This document shows positions 1 through 11,369 of a DNA stretch of 64,000 bases, one piece after another. Numbering within the stretch: the stretch's first letter is position 1; each line of letters begins with the position of its first letter. The translations under genes were made by a program, and so were the position numbers. The stretch is from NCBI GenBank assembly GCA_026225945.1, contig JAMJFZ010000879.1, forward strand, positions 434,001 through 498,000, given 5' to 3'. Source of the DNA: Cricetomys ansorgei. Lineage: Eukaryota > Chordata > Mammalia > Rodentia > Nesomyidae. The notes under the pieces are model-generated. The model was not told where the DNA came from and did no database searches. It saw nothing but the letters and a program-made list of their open reading frames with translations.

Positions 1-466
1 ATAATAAATAATAACAATAATAGGTGACATTGTCTTATATGTGTTGGATATCACATATCATTAGGTATACATATAAATAAATAAGATTTCAAGAGCATAA
101 TGACTATAAATGCAAATTTCTGAAGTTGGTAATATATATAGCTCACAGTAGGTTCTCAAAACTGGTGTTTATTTTTATTTATAGAGCTAATAAAATAGAA
201 TCAGGGTAGCTTGTTATAGATCACCTTGGCTATTTACAACAACTGCATCTATTCATTTACATGAGCTAGTAGTATTTTCTACTGTGATCTTAGAACATGG
301 AATCATCTTATTTTTTATAGCTATTCTGAAACTTTTCCCAGAAAATGACACCCAAAGATATTTTAGGCTTATTTTATCTAATCTTTTATATACTTTTAAA
401 ATGAAAACAAACTGTCAAGTTCAGTTGTTACATCCTTATACTCAAAACTTGATTTTCTCCCCTCAG
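1..466. other. Dapp1 intron, AT-rich
   Basis: Non-coding, AT-rich sequence with a short (ATA)n start. The acceptor for the first exon in the window is at its end. I see nothing else in it. Confidence 0.6.
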
Positions 467-529
467 ACCTGGAAAACACGATGGTTCACTTTGCAGAGGA
501 ACGAACTGAAATATTTCAAAGACCAGATG
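467..529 (+). CDS. Dapp1: Dapp1 exon: start of PH domain (TWKTRWFTL...)
   Basis: The acceptor is a pyrimidine tract ending CCCCTCAG at 459-466 and the donor is GTGAGA at 530. The 63 nt encode 21 whole codons, from TWKTRW to FKDQM. K, R and W in this exon belong to the basic phosphoinositide-binding turn typical of PH domains. Confidence 0.95.
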
Positions 530-3500
530 GTGAGAAAGACCCCAGCACACATACACCCCTTAGACATCAGTTCCGTAAGGTCCCCGACATCCTCTGAAGC
601 AAGCGTCTGGAGCTCTCTTCAGTTTGTATTCATTTGTTGATGGGTGGTCATTCCTGCCAAAGCTCTTGTTTGGAGGGTGGAGGACAACCTTCAGGAGCTG
701 CTTCTCTCCTTCCAATACGTGGTTCCTGGGAGTCAAACTCTGGCCATCAGGCTTGATTCGACCGCAAGCATAATTACCCACTGGACCATCTCACCTGCTC
801 AAGATCAGGTCTCTTGATTCCTGATCTGTGCTCGTGTCTGCTAAAAATGAGTGTGCGCTCCTTAAGCGGCTCTCAGATCAGCACAGCTGTGGTTTCCTGG
901 AGCACCCGGCTCCTTCTGTCTGAGGCTATGGAATTCTTCCCTTGCCGTTCTTTATTAATTGTCCCTATGAAGCGATTTCCTTTTTTATTAAAAACATATC
1001 CATTGTCCAGGTCCATTTGATCATGCCAACTTAAAAGCCAACTTAGAATAATTTCCTTTCTTTTTGTATACAACATTTCTGCAAAAGTAGACGTTTTTGA
1101 AAGACCGGAGAAAACATGACTCCTTTCCATGTGTTAAAAATCTGTCTCCATCTGATGTGAATTGACAAAAAGCAACATCTTTTTTAAAAGGATTTATTTA
1201 AAATTATGAGCATGACTATGTCTGTGTGTGGGTATATGCACGCGAGCATTGGTGTCAGGCCGGAAGCAACGAATCCTTTGGTGCTAGAGTTACAGGCACC
1301 TGATGTGGGTGCTGGGACCTGAACTCAGATCCTTTGCAAGAGCAAGTCACCCTCTTAACCACTGAGCCATCTGTGTAGCCCAGCCACGTCTTCCCAATGC
1401 TTAGTCTGTGGAAGACTAGTTCCCAGCCTCCAATGTGTACCTTCCCTTTGTCCAGCTTTCCTATCATCCGTTATCTTAAGGAAAGGAAGTTGACAGTTGC
1501 ATGCAGCAGAAACCTTGTGAAAGGATGAGTGATGGACACATGTGTATATTTATTTTTATAACATTGTGTGCTTTTCTTTCTCCAGTCACCAGAACCAATT
1601 CGAATCCTAGACCTAACAGAGTGCTCAGCTGTTCAATTTGATTATTCGCAGGAAAGAGTAAACTGTTTCTGGTAAGTTATTTTTGTAAAGGAAATGTTTC
1701 TGAGAGTCTTTTAAGCCAAGGGATAAAAAGCTATCTATCTTAATGTGTACCTGTCTGGATCGAGGGTGTGGACTTACCCTCACACAAGGATGTTGCATGT
1801 CAGGAGTGCCTCTAGCTGCGAGGACACAATGCCGTCTAAAGTGGCTTCAACACCGAGGCAAGCTGGCTAGGTTCAGGCTATGCACTGCACTAATCGGACA
1901 CATTCAGCCATTCACATCTTCAGACAGCTTTGGGACTTTCAATTTTAATTATCATTTCTCTGACTCCAGTGATAGGTGGTCTGTATTGTTAGGGCAGTGT
2001 CTTGTAGAGGAAATATTTAATCATTTGATCCAGCAGCATGGATGCTCTGGGAAAGAATCACCTTGAAAGAGGCCTGTGTGATAGCTAAGAAGGAATCAAA
2101 TCCAAGGGCTTGTATGAAGGGATCACATTCAGAGGCTTGTGTGATCCAGATGGAACACAGAAAGAATGTTAGACTAATCCTATTCTCTGTGCTAAAGGTA
2201 AAAGGGATTTCTGTGGTTAAGGCAACATATCACACAACTTTAATACTAACACTAGAATTCTAAAAGGAAGCAATCAATTCAGAAATAGTTTACAGAACGA
2301 GCACACACTTTTAACCCCAACTCTGAGATTGAATCACAGTAAGGACATGTCTAACTCTCAGGATATAAAAGGAGGCTCTCAGTTCACAGACAGGAATTCA
2401 AAGAGACACAGGGACAGTTCAGCAGAAGAAGTCAGTATCAAATTGGAAGAGAGAGTCAGTTTGAAGGCTAGCAGAGGAGTTCAGTCAGAGAAGTTGTGGA
2501 GTCGGCCAGAGTCATAAGAGTTCAGTCTGAAAGAGTTCAGTCAGCCAGCTCAGATCAGTTTGAACCAGCAGCTTGGAGAAGAGTTTGAACCAGAACAAGT
2601 GAGTTGAATCAGCCAACCAGGAGAGTCAGTTGAGTGCAGTACAGCTCTGAGTTCAGAAGTAGCTAGTCAGAGTGTATGTAGTCAGCAGTGAGTCTTAGAG
2701 GCTGAAGCCTTCCAGTTTAGGCTTGAACTAAGACCCTCTAAGGACTGGGGGTTGAATTACCAAAGAATAAACTGCTTTTTGCCCTGAATCAAAAAGTCTA
2801 CACTGTCTGGCTGACACTTTGCCCTGATGTAATCAGTACATTATAAAACATTTCTGAGACAAACAGTGTCTTGATAAAGCAAAGTGTGCCTTCACTGACT
2901 TTTGTTTGAAAGTTTTTCAAACATAACCAGGCTGAAAGACATAAAGTATTCTCCCTTGAACCTTGGCCAGATTTCCTTTTCTTCTCTTCTTCTTCCTTTT
3001 TCATGCTTAACAAAATTTACTAATATATTTATGAATATAATCAGTCATGATTATCTATATTTTTCCAACCACAGTGTTTTAGGGAAAAAAATCATCAATA
3101 TATAACTTTCTTCAAATGGCCACAGAAGCAGCATACAAATCTTCCTTGGATGCTTATCCATAAATGTGGAACTTGTCAATTTTAGTTTCTTTGTTTTTTT
3201 TGTTTTTTGGGGGCGGGGGCGGGGGCGGGGGCGGGGGCCAGAAAGTAAATTACAATTTAGAGGTTTAGTCCATTATCACCATGGCAGCACGCAGGCAGAC
3301 GCCGGGGCAGCAGCTGAGAACCACATTCTGATCATGTACTTGGGAATTCCCCAGGTTTCCTTCAGATACTGCTAGTTTTCAGTCAGTTGTGCTGAGAGCA
3401 CATGAAAGGAGCTTGGTAACACACACCGACACCGGATTCGTAGCACAAAGAAGATGTATGAGCCCCAGACGGACAGAGGACAGGAGAAGTGGATAGGGGA

Positions 3501-6324
3501 AGAGGGATGTTTTGTCCCACGAGGGACAAAACTACTTCTGGAGAGGGAGAGGCAGAGGCAGAGTTCCTTTATCTGCACTCTTCTGCATCACTGTGTTCCC
3601 TAAGCTAGTTGAAAGAAAGCTGCAAAGATCAAGCTGCATCTTGATCGTGTGCCTCCTGAGAATAAAAATATTATAAAGAGAACTGTAATTCCATTATTAC
3701 ACCTGAAAAAGTGAACAAGCTATAGCACCGACAACAGACATCTTTTTAATACCTGCCGTACGATCTAACAGAGATATGTTTTTCTTGGGTAACAAGAGCA
3801 CGAGAGGCATGTGTACTGTGACAAGGTCCTACCCATGGTCTCTACTGTTCTCTTGACTTTCCTCCAGCTGGATCCTTCAGATCCAAATGGCTACTTTCAT
3901 CCCTCATGTTCTCACAGACATGAAGCAAGGTGAATCAGCCATGCCTGGCCAGTGTTTCCCTGGAAACCTTTCCTTGTGAAGCTTTTGCTTGACTCACGAG
4001 CGGCAGCATAATGACTATAACATAATCATAATTACAACTGGCTTAAACTAATTAGAATTTATTGCCTGAGTTCTGTTTGCAAGAAGAACAAATTTGTGTG
4101 AATTTATAGAGCTACTCATAATGTCTCCCCAGGGAGAATCAATGACAAGTCCAAAAACCAATTTAAACTCACTGCTGTGCACAATGCGTACAGTGTCAGG
4201 ACCCCGTCCCCCCATCTACTCAGGCACCCACCCTGACATCTACAAGAACTGCAACTTGGGCATTAAGGTAATAGAAACACTACTGAGTTTCAACTCAAGG
4301 CAGGAGGATCAGGAGTTCAAGGCTGTCCTCTGCTACACAGCAAGTTCGAGACCTGCTTAGGATACATGAAAAAAATAAAAATAAAGATAGAAAAAATTAA
4401 TATTTGAATATTGATTTTAAAGATAGAAAGAATGACCAGGATATATTCAGGCTGACTTTATTCCTCAAATGATTTTGACTAAATAATCAGAGGCAACAAA
4501 ATAAAGAATTATCACACACTATCAGATCTTTTGTGCTGAGAGAAAGGTTCAATTTCTTTGTGACAGAGACTAACTCAGGGTAAGAAATGGGTGAAATAGC
4601 CTGAGGCATTTTATTGTCCCCTTTTCCTATTCTATGTTTTGAAATTGCCTGATCTTCAAGAGGAAGGGCTACCCTCCTGAGAACAGCCAGTGGAAATGAG
4701 TTCTTTCAGCAAACCATCTTATCTGCCTGGCTAGTCCTCTGACCCACAGCCAGGCTGTGGACCACTGGGGAGCTCAGCTGGGTAAACTTACATTCCATAG
4801 AAGACACACACAACAAAAGGATGTGGGCGTGTCCTGGACATGCACTGCTTCTCTGAAGTCTCCTGGGAGAATATAAATCTCGGCTATAATAATACAAACT
4901 TAAAACTTCCTAGGCAAGTCTGCAGTTACTGATGGGAATTGCTCTGTATGCCCTGATTCTTCAGTTACCACGAAAATTATGGGAGCCTCATCAATAAGCA
5001 CTCATACTGTTCAAACAGGGTATATACAGTGAGCCAACCTGACTATCTCATGTTCTTTCTTTTATCAGCTTAGTGTTTCCATTCAGGACATTCTATCTCT
5101 GTGCAAAGACAGGAGTCGAAGCTGATGAATGGATCAAAATACTGCGATGGAAGCTGGTGAGTTATAAAGTCTCCAGCGGCTAGTCTTGATAACCAACATG
5201 TTGATTACTTCAAGTATGCTCCAGTTGTTAGAGAAGGCCCTTGAATCGAAGGGAAGTCTGTTTTCAGCCTTGTGGAATAATCTGTGCATTTAAAAAAATA
5301 TTTTATTTATTTATGTAATATATGAATGCCCTATCTGCATGTACACCTGCATGCAGGAAGAGGGCATCAGATTCTATTATAAATGGCTGTGAGCCACCAT
5401 GTGGTTGCTAGGAATTGAACTCAGGACCTCTAGGAAGAACAGCCAGTGTTCTTAACCACAGAGCTATCTCTCCAGCAGTAATCTAAGCCTCCTTAAGGGG
5501 TATAAAGAGAGAGGGTTATATGAAGGAAGAATGGAGTTACGCTTGGGTTTCAGCCTGCCCTTAGCCTAGAGCCCCAGCTGCTGGCAGACTTCCTGTAAGG
5601 TGTGTTGGTTAGTTCCTTCTCACCTGGAAGAGAATATTGGGACAGGAAGGTCTCAGAGAGGGAGTTGACAAATGCTTCTACTTGGAAAGCCTTTTAAATT
5701 GTCAAAGGAGGGAGCTTGGGGAGGAACTTGGTTCCCAGTGTAAGCTGCACTTTGTGTGCATCAAGTTCCAAAGGTGTTTTATCTTCCTGCTACATACCTC
5801 ACAAGGGGAAGACAGTCAAAAGAATGTACCAGTCCTTATATTTTCTTCCATACCCGTTATAGAGTTGATAGCCAAGCAAAAGCTTTCTAAAACTTCCTGT
5901 GAGTATAATATATTAGTCTGGTTTTTGTTTCTCTCATGAAATACATGAGACAAGCTACCTATGATATAAAAAGATTCAGTTTTTGAGGTTTAGGGACATA
6001 GCACTAACATCAGACCTCTTGGTGGAACATACAGACGGGAGCATGTGGAGGATGGAAAAGTCACATGTCCAAATGGGAAGCCAGAGAACTGGGAGTGAGG
6101 GTGGGAGTGAGGAAAAGCTCAAACTTCTAGAACTGTCTCCAGAACAGTACTCCCTTCCAAGGGAAGTGCATCAGTGACCCAGGGACCCCTCAGTAGCCCC
6201 ATCTTTTAAAGGCCCCATCACATCAATGCCACCACCCTTGGACCAAGCCTTTACATGAAGACCAAACCATAACATACTGTCTTGAAACCGCTGGTGTATT
6301 CAAAGGCAAAACATCTTTATTCTA

Positions 6325-6356
<32 letters not shown>

Positions 6357-7108
6357 AATTATTGGATTTATAGGCAATGCGTGAAAATGGATATCCTTAA
6401 AGCCAGGCTTGTAGTTCAGTGGTAGGAACACCCTTCTCTCCCAAAAGTGGGGGGCTGTGAACATTGTTGAGCACCTGAGTTTTGATCTTTTGGGTCTGGA
6501 ATCCAAGTTAATATATTGCTCATTTTGAGACTGCTACCATTCTGATTCTCTGTAGGGAAATGACAAACCTAGGCTAAAATCATGTCATTTTAATTGCATG
6601 TATTTTGTCATATTTCAAAATGACACAAAATTGTATTATAGAAATTATTAGAGAAAATTTAAATGACAAAAAAAAAGTTCAATTGTACACTTTCAGACTC
6701 TCCCTGGGCAAGTGGATCTTTAAGGAAACCCAGCCCTTCGCTGGTGCTTTTTACCTGTTCCCGCCAGTGAACAGTAATATCATCAGCATCTGTCAAGTCC
6801 ACAATTGCAGACCTGAGAGTTCCTTTTGATTCGATGGTATTGTGCGTCGTGCTTTCCTAGAAGTACTAGACTGGTCCCCTAATTGTAGTGGCCACTCAAA
6901 ACAAACATTTAAGAACCTTAGGAGAGGTGTGGTAATTTATAATTGCAGGTCTCCTTTACTGCTCAATGTGTCTTCTTTACCACTTCAGTGTCAGTATCTT
7001 AAAGTGACTAAATAATAGACATAACCTGTTTTATTACAGTCAAAAATAAGAAAACAGCTGGATCAAGGAGAGGACACAGTCCGACCTCAGTCATTCATCT
7101 TCAAATAG
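467..7108 (+). CDS. Dapp1: Dapp1 (Bam32), 3' part of the coding region: four terminal coding exons
   Basis: Coding exons 467-529, 1586-1671, 5069-5156 and 7040-7108 join in phase into the last 101 codons plus TAG. The peptide starts TWKTRWFTL and ends QSFIFK, which I recognise as the C-terminus of DAPP1 (280 residues in human). DAPP1 is a cytosolic adaptor with an N-terminal SH2 domain and a C-terminal PH domain. It is recruited to the plasma membrane by PI(3,4,5)P3 and PI(3,4)P2 downstream of PI3-kinase, notably in B-cell receptor signalling. The exons here cover the PH domain from the basic beta1-beta2 turn (WKTRW, part of the K-x(n)-K-x-R inositol phosphate site) through the C-terminal helix (EADEWIKILRWKL) and the short tail. 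SH2-coding exons and the promoter are left of base 1. Nothing is broken; the gene is cut only by the window edge. The gene converges with Lamtor3. Confidence 0.96.
655..800 (-). repeat. B2/B3-type SINE fragment
   Basis: Reverse-strand SINE: the segment GGTGGAGGACAAC, a tract of CTCTCCTTCCA, then ACCCACTGGACCATCTCACC, which is the reverse of the tRNA-derived head. Confidence 0.6.
1185..1382 (-). repeat. B2/B3-type SINE
   Basis: Reverse-oriented SINE starting with its A/T-rich tail and ending TTAACCACTGAGCCATCTGTG. It lies 200 bases before a Dapp1 exon. Confidence 0.7.
1586..1671 (+). CDS. Dapp1: Dapp1 exon: middle of PH domain
   Basis: The acceptor is TTTCTTTCTCCAG ending at 1585 and the donor is GTAAGT at 1672. 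The 86 nt encode 28 codons (SPEPIRILDL ... ERVNCF) plus two bases of a cysteine codon completed by the next exon. The phase fits both neighbours. Confidence 0.95.
2270..2800 (+). repeat. LTR-like dispersed repeat with degenerate GTTCAGTCAG repeats
   Basis: Many imperfect copies of (GA)GTTCAGTCAG-like words occur at 2450-2700. They are followed by AATAAACTGCTTTTTG, an LTR-style poly(A) signal. A TATA-like ATATAAAAGGAGG lies near 2361. The family name is not certain. Confidence 0.45.
3209..3238 (+). repeat. (GGGGGC)n microsatellite, G-quadruplex-prone
   Basis: Five near-perfect GGGGGC units follow a T-rich run in a Dapp1 intron. The G runs of five satisfy the four-tract rule for an intramolecular quadruplex. 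Confidence 0.9.
3240..3345 (-). repeat. Rodent medium-copy repeat fragment (URR1-like)
   Basis: The words AGAGGTTTAGTCCATTATCA, CATGGCAGCACGCAGGCAGAC and GCAGCTGAGAACCACA match the inner part of the repeats at 53.07 and 54.53 kb, in reverse orientation. Confidence 0.5.
4286..4375 (+). repeat. B1-related SINE fragment
   Basis: AAGGCAGGAGGATCAGGAGTT, then CTACACAGCAAGTTCGAG and a tail of AAAAAATAAAAATAAA. This is an old monomer of B1/B4 type. Confidence 0.6.
5069..5156 (+). CDS. Dapp1: Dapp1 exon: C-terminal strands and helix of PH domain
   Basis: The acceptor is TTCTTTTATCAG ending at 5068 and the donor is GTGAGT at 5157. One base completes the split cysteine codon, followed by 29 codons LVFPFRTFYLC ... 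EWIKILRWKL. The EADEWIKIL segment is the amphipathic C-terminal helix, with the invariant PH-domain tryptophan (W of DEW). Confidence 0.96.
5289..5478 (-). repeat. B2 SINE
   Basis: Reverse B2: ATTTTATTTATTTATGTAAT tail, ACCATGTGGTTGCTAGGAATTGAAC, and the tRNA-like head CTTAACCACAGAGCTATCTC. Confidence 0.85.
5915..6295 (-). repeat. Rodent medium-copy interspersed repeat (diverged)
   Basis: Contains CATGAGACAAG, TTTTTGAGGTTTAGGGACAT and GCCACCACCCTTGGACCAAG, a pattern of the non-autonomous DNA-transposon-like repeats common in rodents. It is strongly diverged. Confidence 0.35.
6326..6355 (+). repeat. (TG)n microsatellite
   Basis: Fifteen TG units in a Dapp1 intron. Confidence 0.95.
7040..7108 (+). 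CDS. Dapp1: Dapp1 last coding exon and stop
   Basis: The acceptor is TTTTATTACAG ending at 7039. The exon encodes SKIRKQLDQGED ... SFIFK and ends at TAG 7106-7108. The 3' UTR follows directly. Confidence 0.95.
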   Translation, partial: SKIRKQLDQGEDTVRPQSFIFK

Positions 7109-7589
7109 AACTTTCTTCCCAAGAAGTGCCCTGGCTCAGGGGCAAGGTTTATGTTCCAGGTGCCCTGACCTGCAGGCTTCAGAGGAAAACTCATTAAGGG
7201 ATTTCCTCTAAAAACAAACCAAAAGTCGATCATGGTTGGGAGATGTACGCTGTTTGCTGATTCAAGGAAAAACAGCTGGTGGGCCTGGCCATCTGCTCCA
7301 AGGAAGCAGCGCCCAGCTGATGGAAACTGCCTGACTTCCACTTCCAGGGGAGCCACTCTCAGAACACAGCGCAAGACCAAGAGCTTGTTTGCTCTCACAG
7401 TGGTTTAGGCTTATCTATTGACTTTAGCTGCCTGGAGCCCTGCCCCAAACCATGACCAGCACATCTAAACTCAGGATGTGCTGTTAAACAGGAAGGAAGC
7501 ACAGTAGTTAGGGGTTGCTCTTTACAGAAGCAGATTAAGATAATAAATGCCAAGGACTTTCAAAGGAGGGGCTGCTTTTGTTTTACCTC

Positions 7590-7800
7590 AAAACAAACAG
7601 TGGGGAAGAGATAACCCAGCCACCAAGAACTCATCTGCTCTTGCAGAGAACTTGAATTCAGTCTCCAGGACCCACACCAAGTGACTCACAAATGCCTGGA
7701 ACTCCAGCCTCAGGGGGGCCTGAAGTCTCTGGCTTCCTTGGGCACCTGCACTCCGGACACACAGTCACTCACGCATATACGTATAATGAAAGAATATCAT
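7590..7800 (+). repeat. B2-type SINE in probable Dapp1 3' UTR
   Basis: Diverged B2: AAGAACTCATCTGCTCTTGCAGAG, CAGGACCCACACCAAGTG, GGCACCTGCACTC, then CA-rich tail. Confidence 0.65.
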
Positions 7801-7865
7801 TTAGAAAAAGTTTGCAGAACTGAAATGAAAAAATGCTCACTTTTATTTTTCCTTTTAAAAAGGCT

Positions 7866-8050
7866 TAGGAAGCCCTCTTAGCATTTGACATGCCAAACAT
7901 GACAACCTAGAGTGGGATTCCCAGAACTCAGAGACGGAAGGAGAGAAGCAACTCCACAAAGTTGCTCTCTGACCTCGACACGAATGTCACAGTGTGTGTG
8001 TGTGCCCCCACATCATACATACTTACGCAATAATTATTTTTAAAGGCTTA
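7866..8050 (+). repeat. B3-type SINE
   Basis: GCATTTGACATGCCAAACATG, GATTCCCAGAACTCAGAGAC, TTGCTCTCTGACCTC and (GT)n then CCCCCACATC, as in B3 elements. Confidence 0.6.
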
Positions 8051-8639
8051 GAAATCCAGTGGATCCTTCACTAATAATGGTGAACTCTGAGTACTTATAT
8101 GCCTTGTGGGTGTCTAGATAGGAAAAAGTAAATTAAAGTATAATAAAGGGTGGGAGTGTTTTAAACAGCAAGAAAACATGCATGGAAGGATGATAAACAG
8201 TGGGTAACTTTTAGTTTAATGGTTATCATTACAGACATAATACACATGTAAGCCCTAAGTTCTCTTTTTAGCTGTCTTTTCTTCAACTCGATTGAGACTT
8301 CTCCATAAAGTATACGCTGTCCCTTTTCCCGTGATCAGCTGTAGGAGATTAGCCCTATGAAATACTCCAACCTTGAAGGGCCACCTTCTGTTTCCAAGGG
8401 AGGGAGTAAACCAAATCTTCATAAAATCCATGTTATACAGCTATTGCAAGCTAGAATTCGGGAATTGAGTTTGAATGAAACACTGGCGTTCAGAGGTCAT
8501 GAATAAAGTTGAAATTCTATTATCATTATTGATGTGGCTTTCAAAGACAGAAGTTAGAATGGACACAGATGGGTGATGAGCCAGCAAATGATGCAGAGCT
8601 AAAGGAACTCTGTTCTTGCAGTGGAAAGGGACAATGGTT

Positions 8640-9010
8640 CACTTTCAGTGATGTGACTGAGATACTTGAGCGAACAACTTACAGAAATGATTTACTTTAC
8701 TTCATGGTTCCAGATGTTTCTGTCCATTTTGGCGGGTAGAGTGTGGTGTAACTGCTCACATTATAGCAGGCAGGAAGCAGAGCATGGTAGTTAACAGGAA
8801 GAGGAGACAAGACAGAGTCCCCAGGAACACGTTCTGAGTGGCTTGTTCCCAGTCAATCTTCCATGTGTGCCATCTCCCAATAGTCTGTTCAGACTCTGAT
8901 CCATGAATGGATAAAACCACCCATCAGGTCAACAGCCAATAGCTTTCAAGACCACGCCCAGAAGGGTGCTTATCATGGTATTTCTCAAGTTGGCATCAAG
9001 ATTCCATTAC
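8640..9010 (-). repeat. Rodent medium-copy interspersed repeat
   Basis: GGTTCCAGATGTTTCTGTCCAT, AGCAGGCAGGAAGCAGAGCA, then ACCACGCCCAGAAGG. This matches the general layout of the rodent DNA-transposon-like repeats seen elsewhere in the window. Confidence 0.4.
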
Positions 9011-9359
9011 AGCCTTGTTAAATAAGTTTTTTTCTTCTTCTGTTGTTTAAGCAGCTAAGAGTCAGAAATTAACAATTCTGTTTGTTTCAAGAGGGGTTTT
9101 GGAGCGGGGGTGTGCATCAGTGGTAAAATACTTGTCCAGCTGCAGTGGGGGGGTAATGTTAATTTGTTATGTTTGTGTTATGTGAAATAAAGCAATGTCA
9201 AGATAAAATGTGTCAAGTGTGCAAGATGAGGAGCAACAAATACCCCTCCTTGATGTATGGTTCTGCTTTCATAGAACGAAGAGTCTTTCTTCATGTGCTA
9301 AATATTCTTTTGACATGCTGTAAAATATGTTTATTTATATCCTTTGGTTCTGTTTATTA

Positions 9360-9365
9360 AATAAA
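9360..9365 (+). promoter_or_regulatory. Dapp1: Candidate distal poly(A) signal of Dapp1 (AATAAA)
   Basis: AATAAA is followed 10-35 bases later by TTTTTTTGTTGTATATGT, a plausible U/GU-rich downstream element. Other AATAAA copies at 8142 and 9186 are possible alternatives. Confidence 0.4.
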
Positions 9366-9385
9366 AAGTGCATGATTTTTTTGTT

Positions 9386-9936
9386 GTATATGTCCAATTT
9401 TGTTATTATAACATCTTTATTGCTTTTAAAGTAGAATAAAGTAGGAAAGACCAATTATTAGACACTGACATATTAGTGATTTATGAAAAGCACTGCTTGT
9501 ACTGCCTATTTGCCAAGTATGACTTCACTTGCCACCTGAAACAGAACGGTCTGGAGAAATACCTGAAACAACGTGTGGTTGCCCCTAACAACCTGTGACT
9601 GCCATGTAAGCTTCGGTGAAATCTTGCTTACCCTCCCACCAGGTCTTAAGAATATAAAAAGAGAACACCAACTGGTCTCGGATGGGGGCCTTTCAGGAGC
9701 TGTCCTGGCTCCGGTCCACTGGGCATGGCTCCTCTCTTCCACTCTCATTAGTGTGGGAGTGCTTACTCCAGAAAGATTCCTGCAACACTTTTAACTTAAA
9801 AGAAATACAACCGATTAATCCTAAGCAGTGATGGTACTTCAGTTAAGAGTAGGAGCCACAGAAGACTGGAAGCTCAGGAAATATTCACATTTCTCCAGGG
9901 ATTTAGTTGAATATGGAAAAGGCTGCGTGTGCACGT

Positions 9937-9970
<34 letters not shown>

Positions 9971-11369
9971 TTATGACCATATATAGCAGTCAATAGTGTG
10001 AGGGGTCAGCGAAGCAGTGAGGGATGGTGAGCAGGGCCTCAGATCATCTGTAGAGGGGCTGATGTGAAACTACCACACGCTGTTATTTGCCTAGGGCCAG
10101 CTTACATGCTTTATCTGCTCTTGACTGTCCTGTGAGAACATCTGGGTTCTACCTACAAAGAGCCTGGTGAGGGGCTCTTGGCTAGTTCTCCAAATCCAAA
10201 ATGGCGGGAGTGGGGAGGTGGGGAGGAGGCGGATGTTATGTGCAGGTGACGACAGATCAGAGCAGGGGAATGTGAGAGAATAATGAATGAGGCATCTCTG
10301 TCCAAGTCCCCCTAAGAAAGACACAGCCAAACGTTAGCAATCATTGTCAAGATTCCTTCCGGGAAAGCCTAGCTCCATGTATTCCTACTGGAACAATTAC
10401 ATCTACCTTCTTGGGTGAGGGAAGATGCGTACAGTCTGGGAGAAACTGTCCCCTGCTTCGGAGCCACTGGGCATCAGAACACTCTGCTAATCCCTAATCA
10501 CGAGGCACGCAGCAGTGCATTATTAGCCTTCCCCTCCCCCACAGTGACAGTGTGGGCCACTCAGGCAGAGAGAACCTGAGGACTCCATAGAGGACATAAG
10601 ATCCTGCTTCCCCTCCTTTCACACGTCAGCTCCTCACTAATGTCTTCCTCACCAGAGAAACTGTACAGTGGAGGGCCAGGCTTGAGCTAAACTCTGTCAC
10701 CGTGGCTTCAAGCTGTCTGGCCATGATGTCAAGTAGAGTTCCCTAGCCTCTCACCCCTTAGTCTAAAACTGCAGGAGGACCAGCTTTACTCGTTAAAACA
10801 TTTCTGACCTATTGTAGACAGGGATTCTGTAAAATTCATTTAAAAAATGATTTAAGGGGGCTGAAAAGAGGACCAGAGATAGGTTCCTAGCACCTGCTTT
10901 TAGTAGCCCCACTGTGCAGGCTGTGGGCCTTCTGTCTCAGCACAGCACTTCCTGCCCCGGCTTCCTTCACTCACAATTCATCTCATACTGTACTGGAAAG
11001 AGGGAGGAAAGTGGCAGGGTGCTCAGCCAACTGGCTCACTGCAGCATCTAAGGACTGCAATGGCTGCCCCCAGAGCAGACATTCCAAGCCACCATCCTGT
11101 CTACAGCAACGCACTGTAAACAAGGAGAGCCGGAACCTGACTGGCTGCTCCACTCCTGCGCTTCTTCGGCACCAACCAGAGATAACTTCCTTCTGGTGAT
11201 TCAGTCAGGCTCACAGAGGAGGTTTTTTCAACAGTTTATACCAGGAAAAACAATTTCCAGTATAATCCCTACAAGAAGCACTCACTGCTTACTCACGTGG
11301 CTGAAGGACAGAATTATGTACAATTAAACTTTAAAAGGTCTGAAAAAAGAGGCCTATACAGAGCTCATT
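9386..11369. other. Intergenic gap between converging Dapp1 and Lamtor3
   Basis: About 2 kb between the two 3' ends. It holds a (CA)n tract at 9937-9969 and mostly single-copy-looking, partly GC-rich sequence (10000-10760), with a weak B2/B3-like stretch at about 10857-10990. There is no coding signal. Confidence 0.5.
9937..9969 (+). repeat. (CA)n microsatellite
   Basis: About 16 CA units, preceded by GTGTGCACGTGCA. Confidence 0.95.

Larger units (their letters stand above)
7109..9385 (+). other. Dapp1: Probable Dapp1 3' UTR
   Basis: There is no further coding signal after the stop. Candidate AATAAA signals on the + strand lie at 7542, 8142 (followed by GU-rich GGTGGGAGTGTTTT), 8502, 9186 and 9360 (followed by a T/GT-rich stretch). 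The last gives a UTR of about 2.3 kb, in keeping with my recollection of a roughly 3-kb DAPP1 mRNA. The stretch contains a B2 (7590-7800), a B3-like SINE (7866-8050) and a medium-copy repeat (8640-9010). The true end is an inference. Confidence 0.45.
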
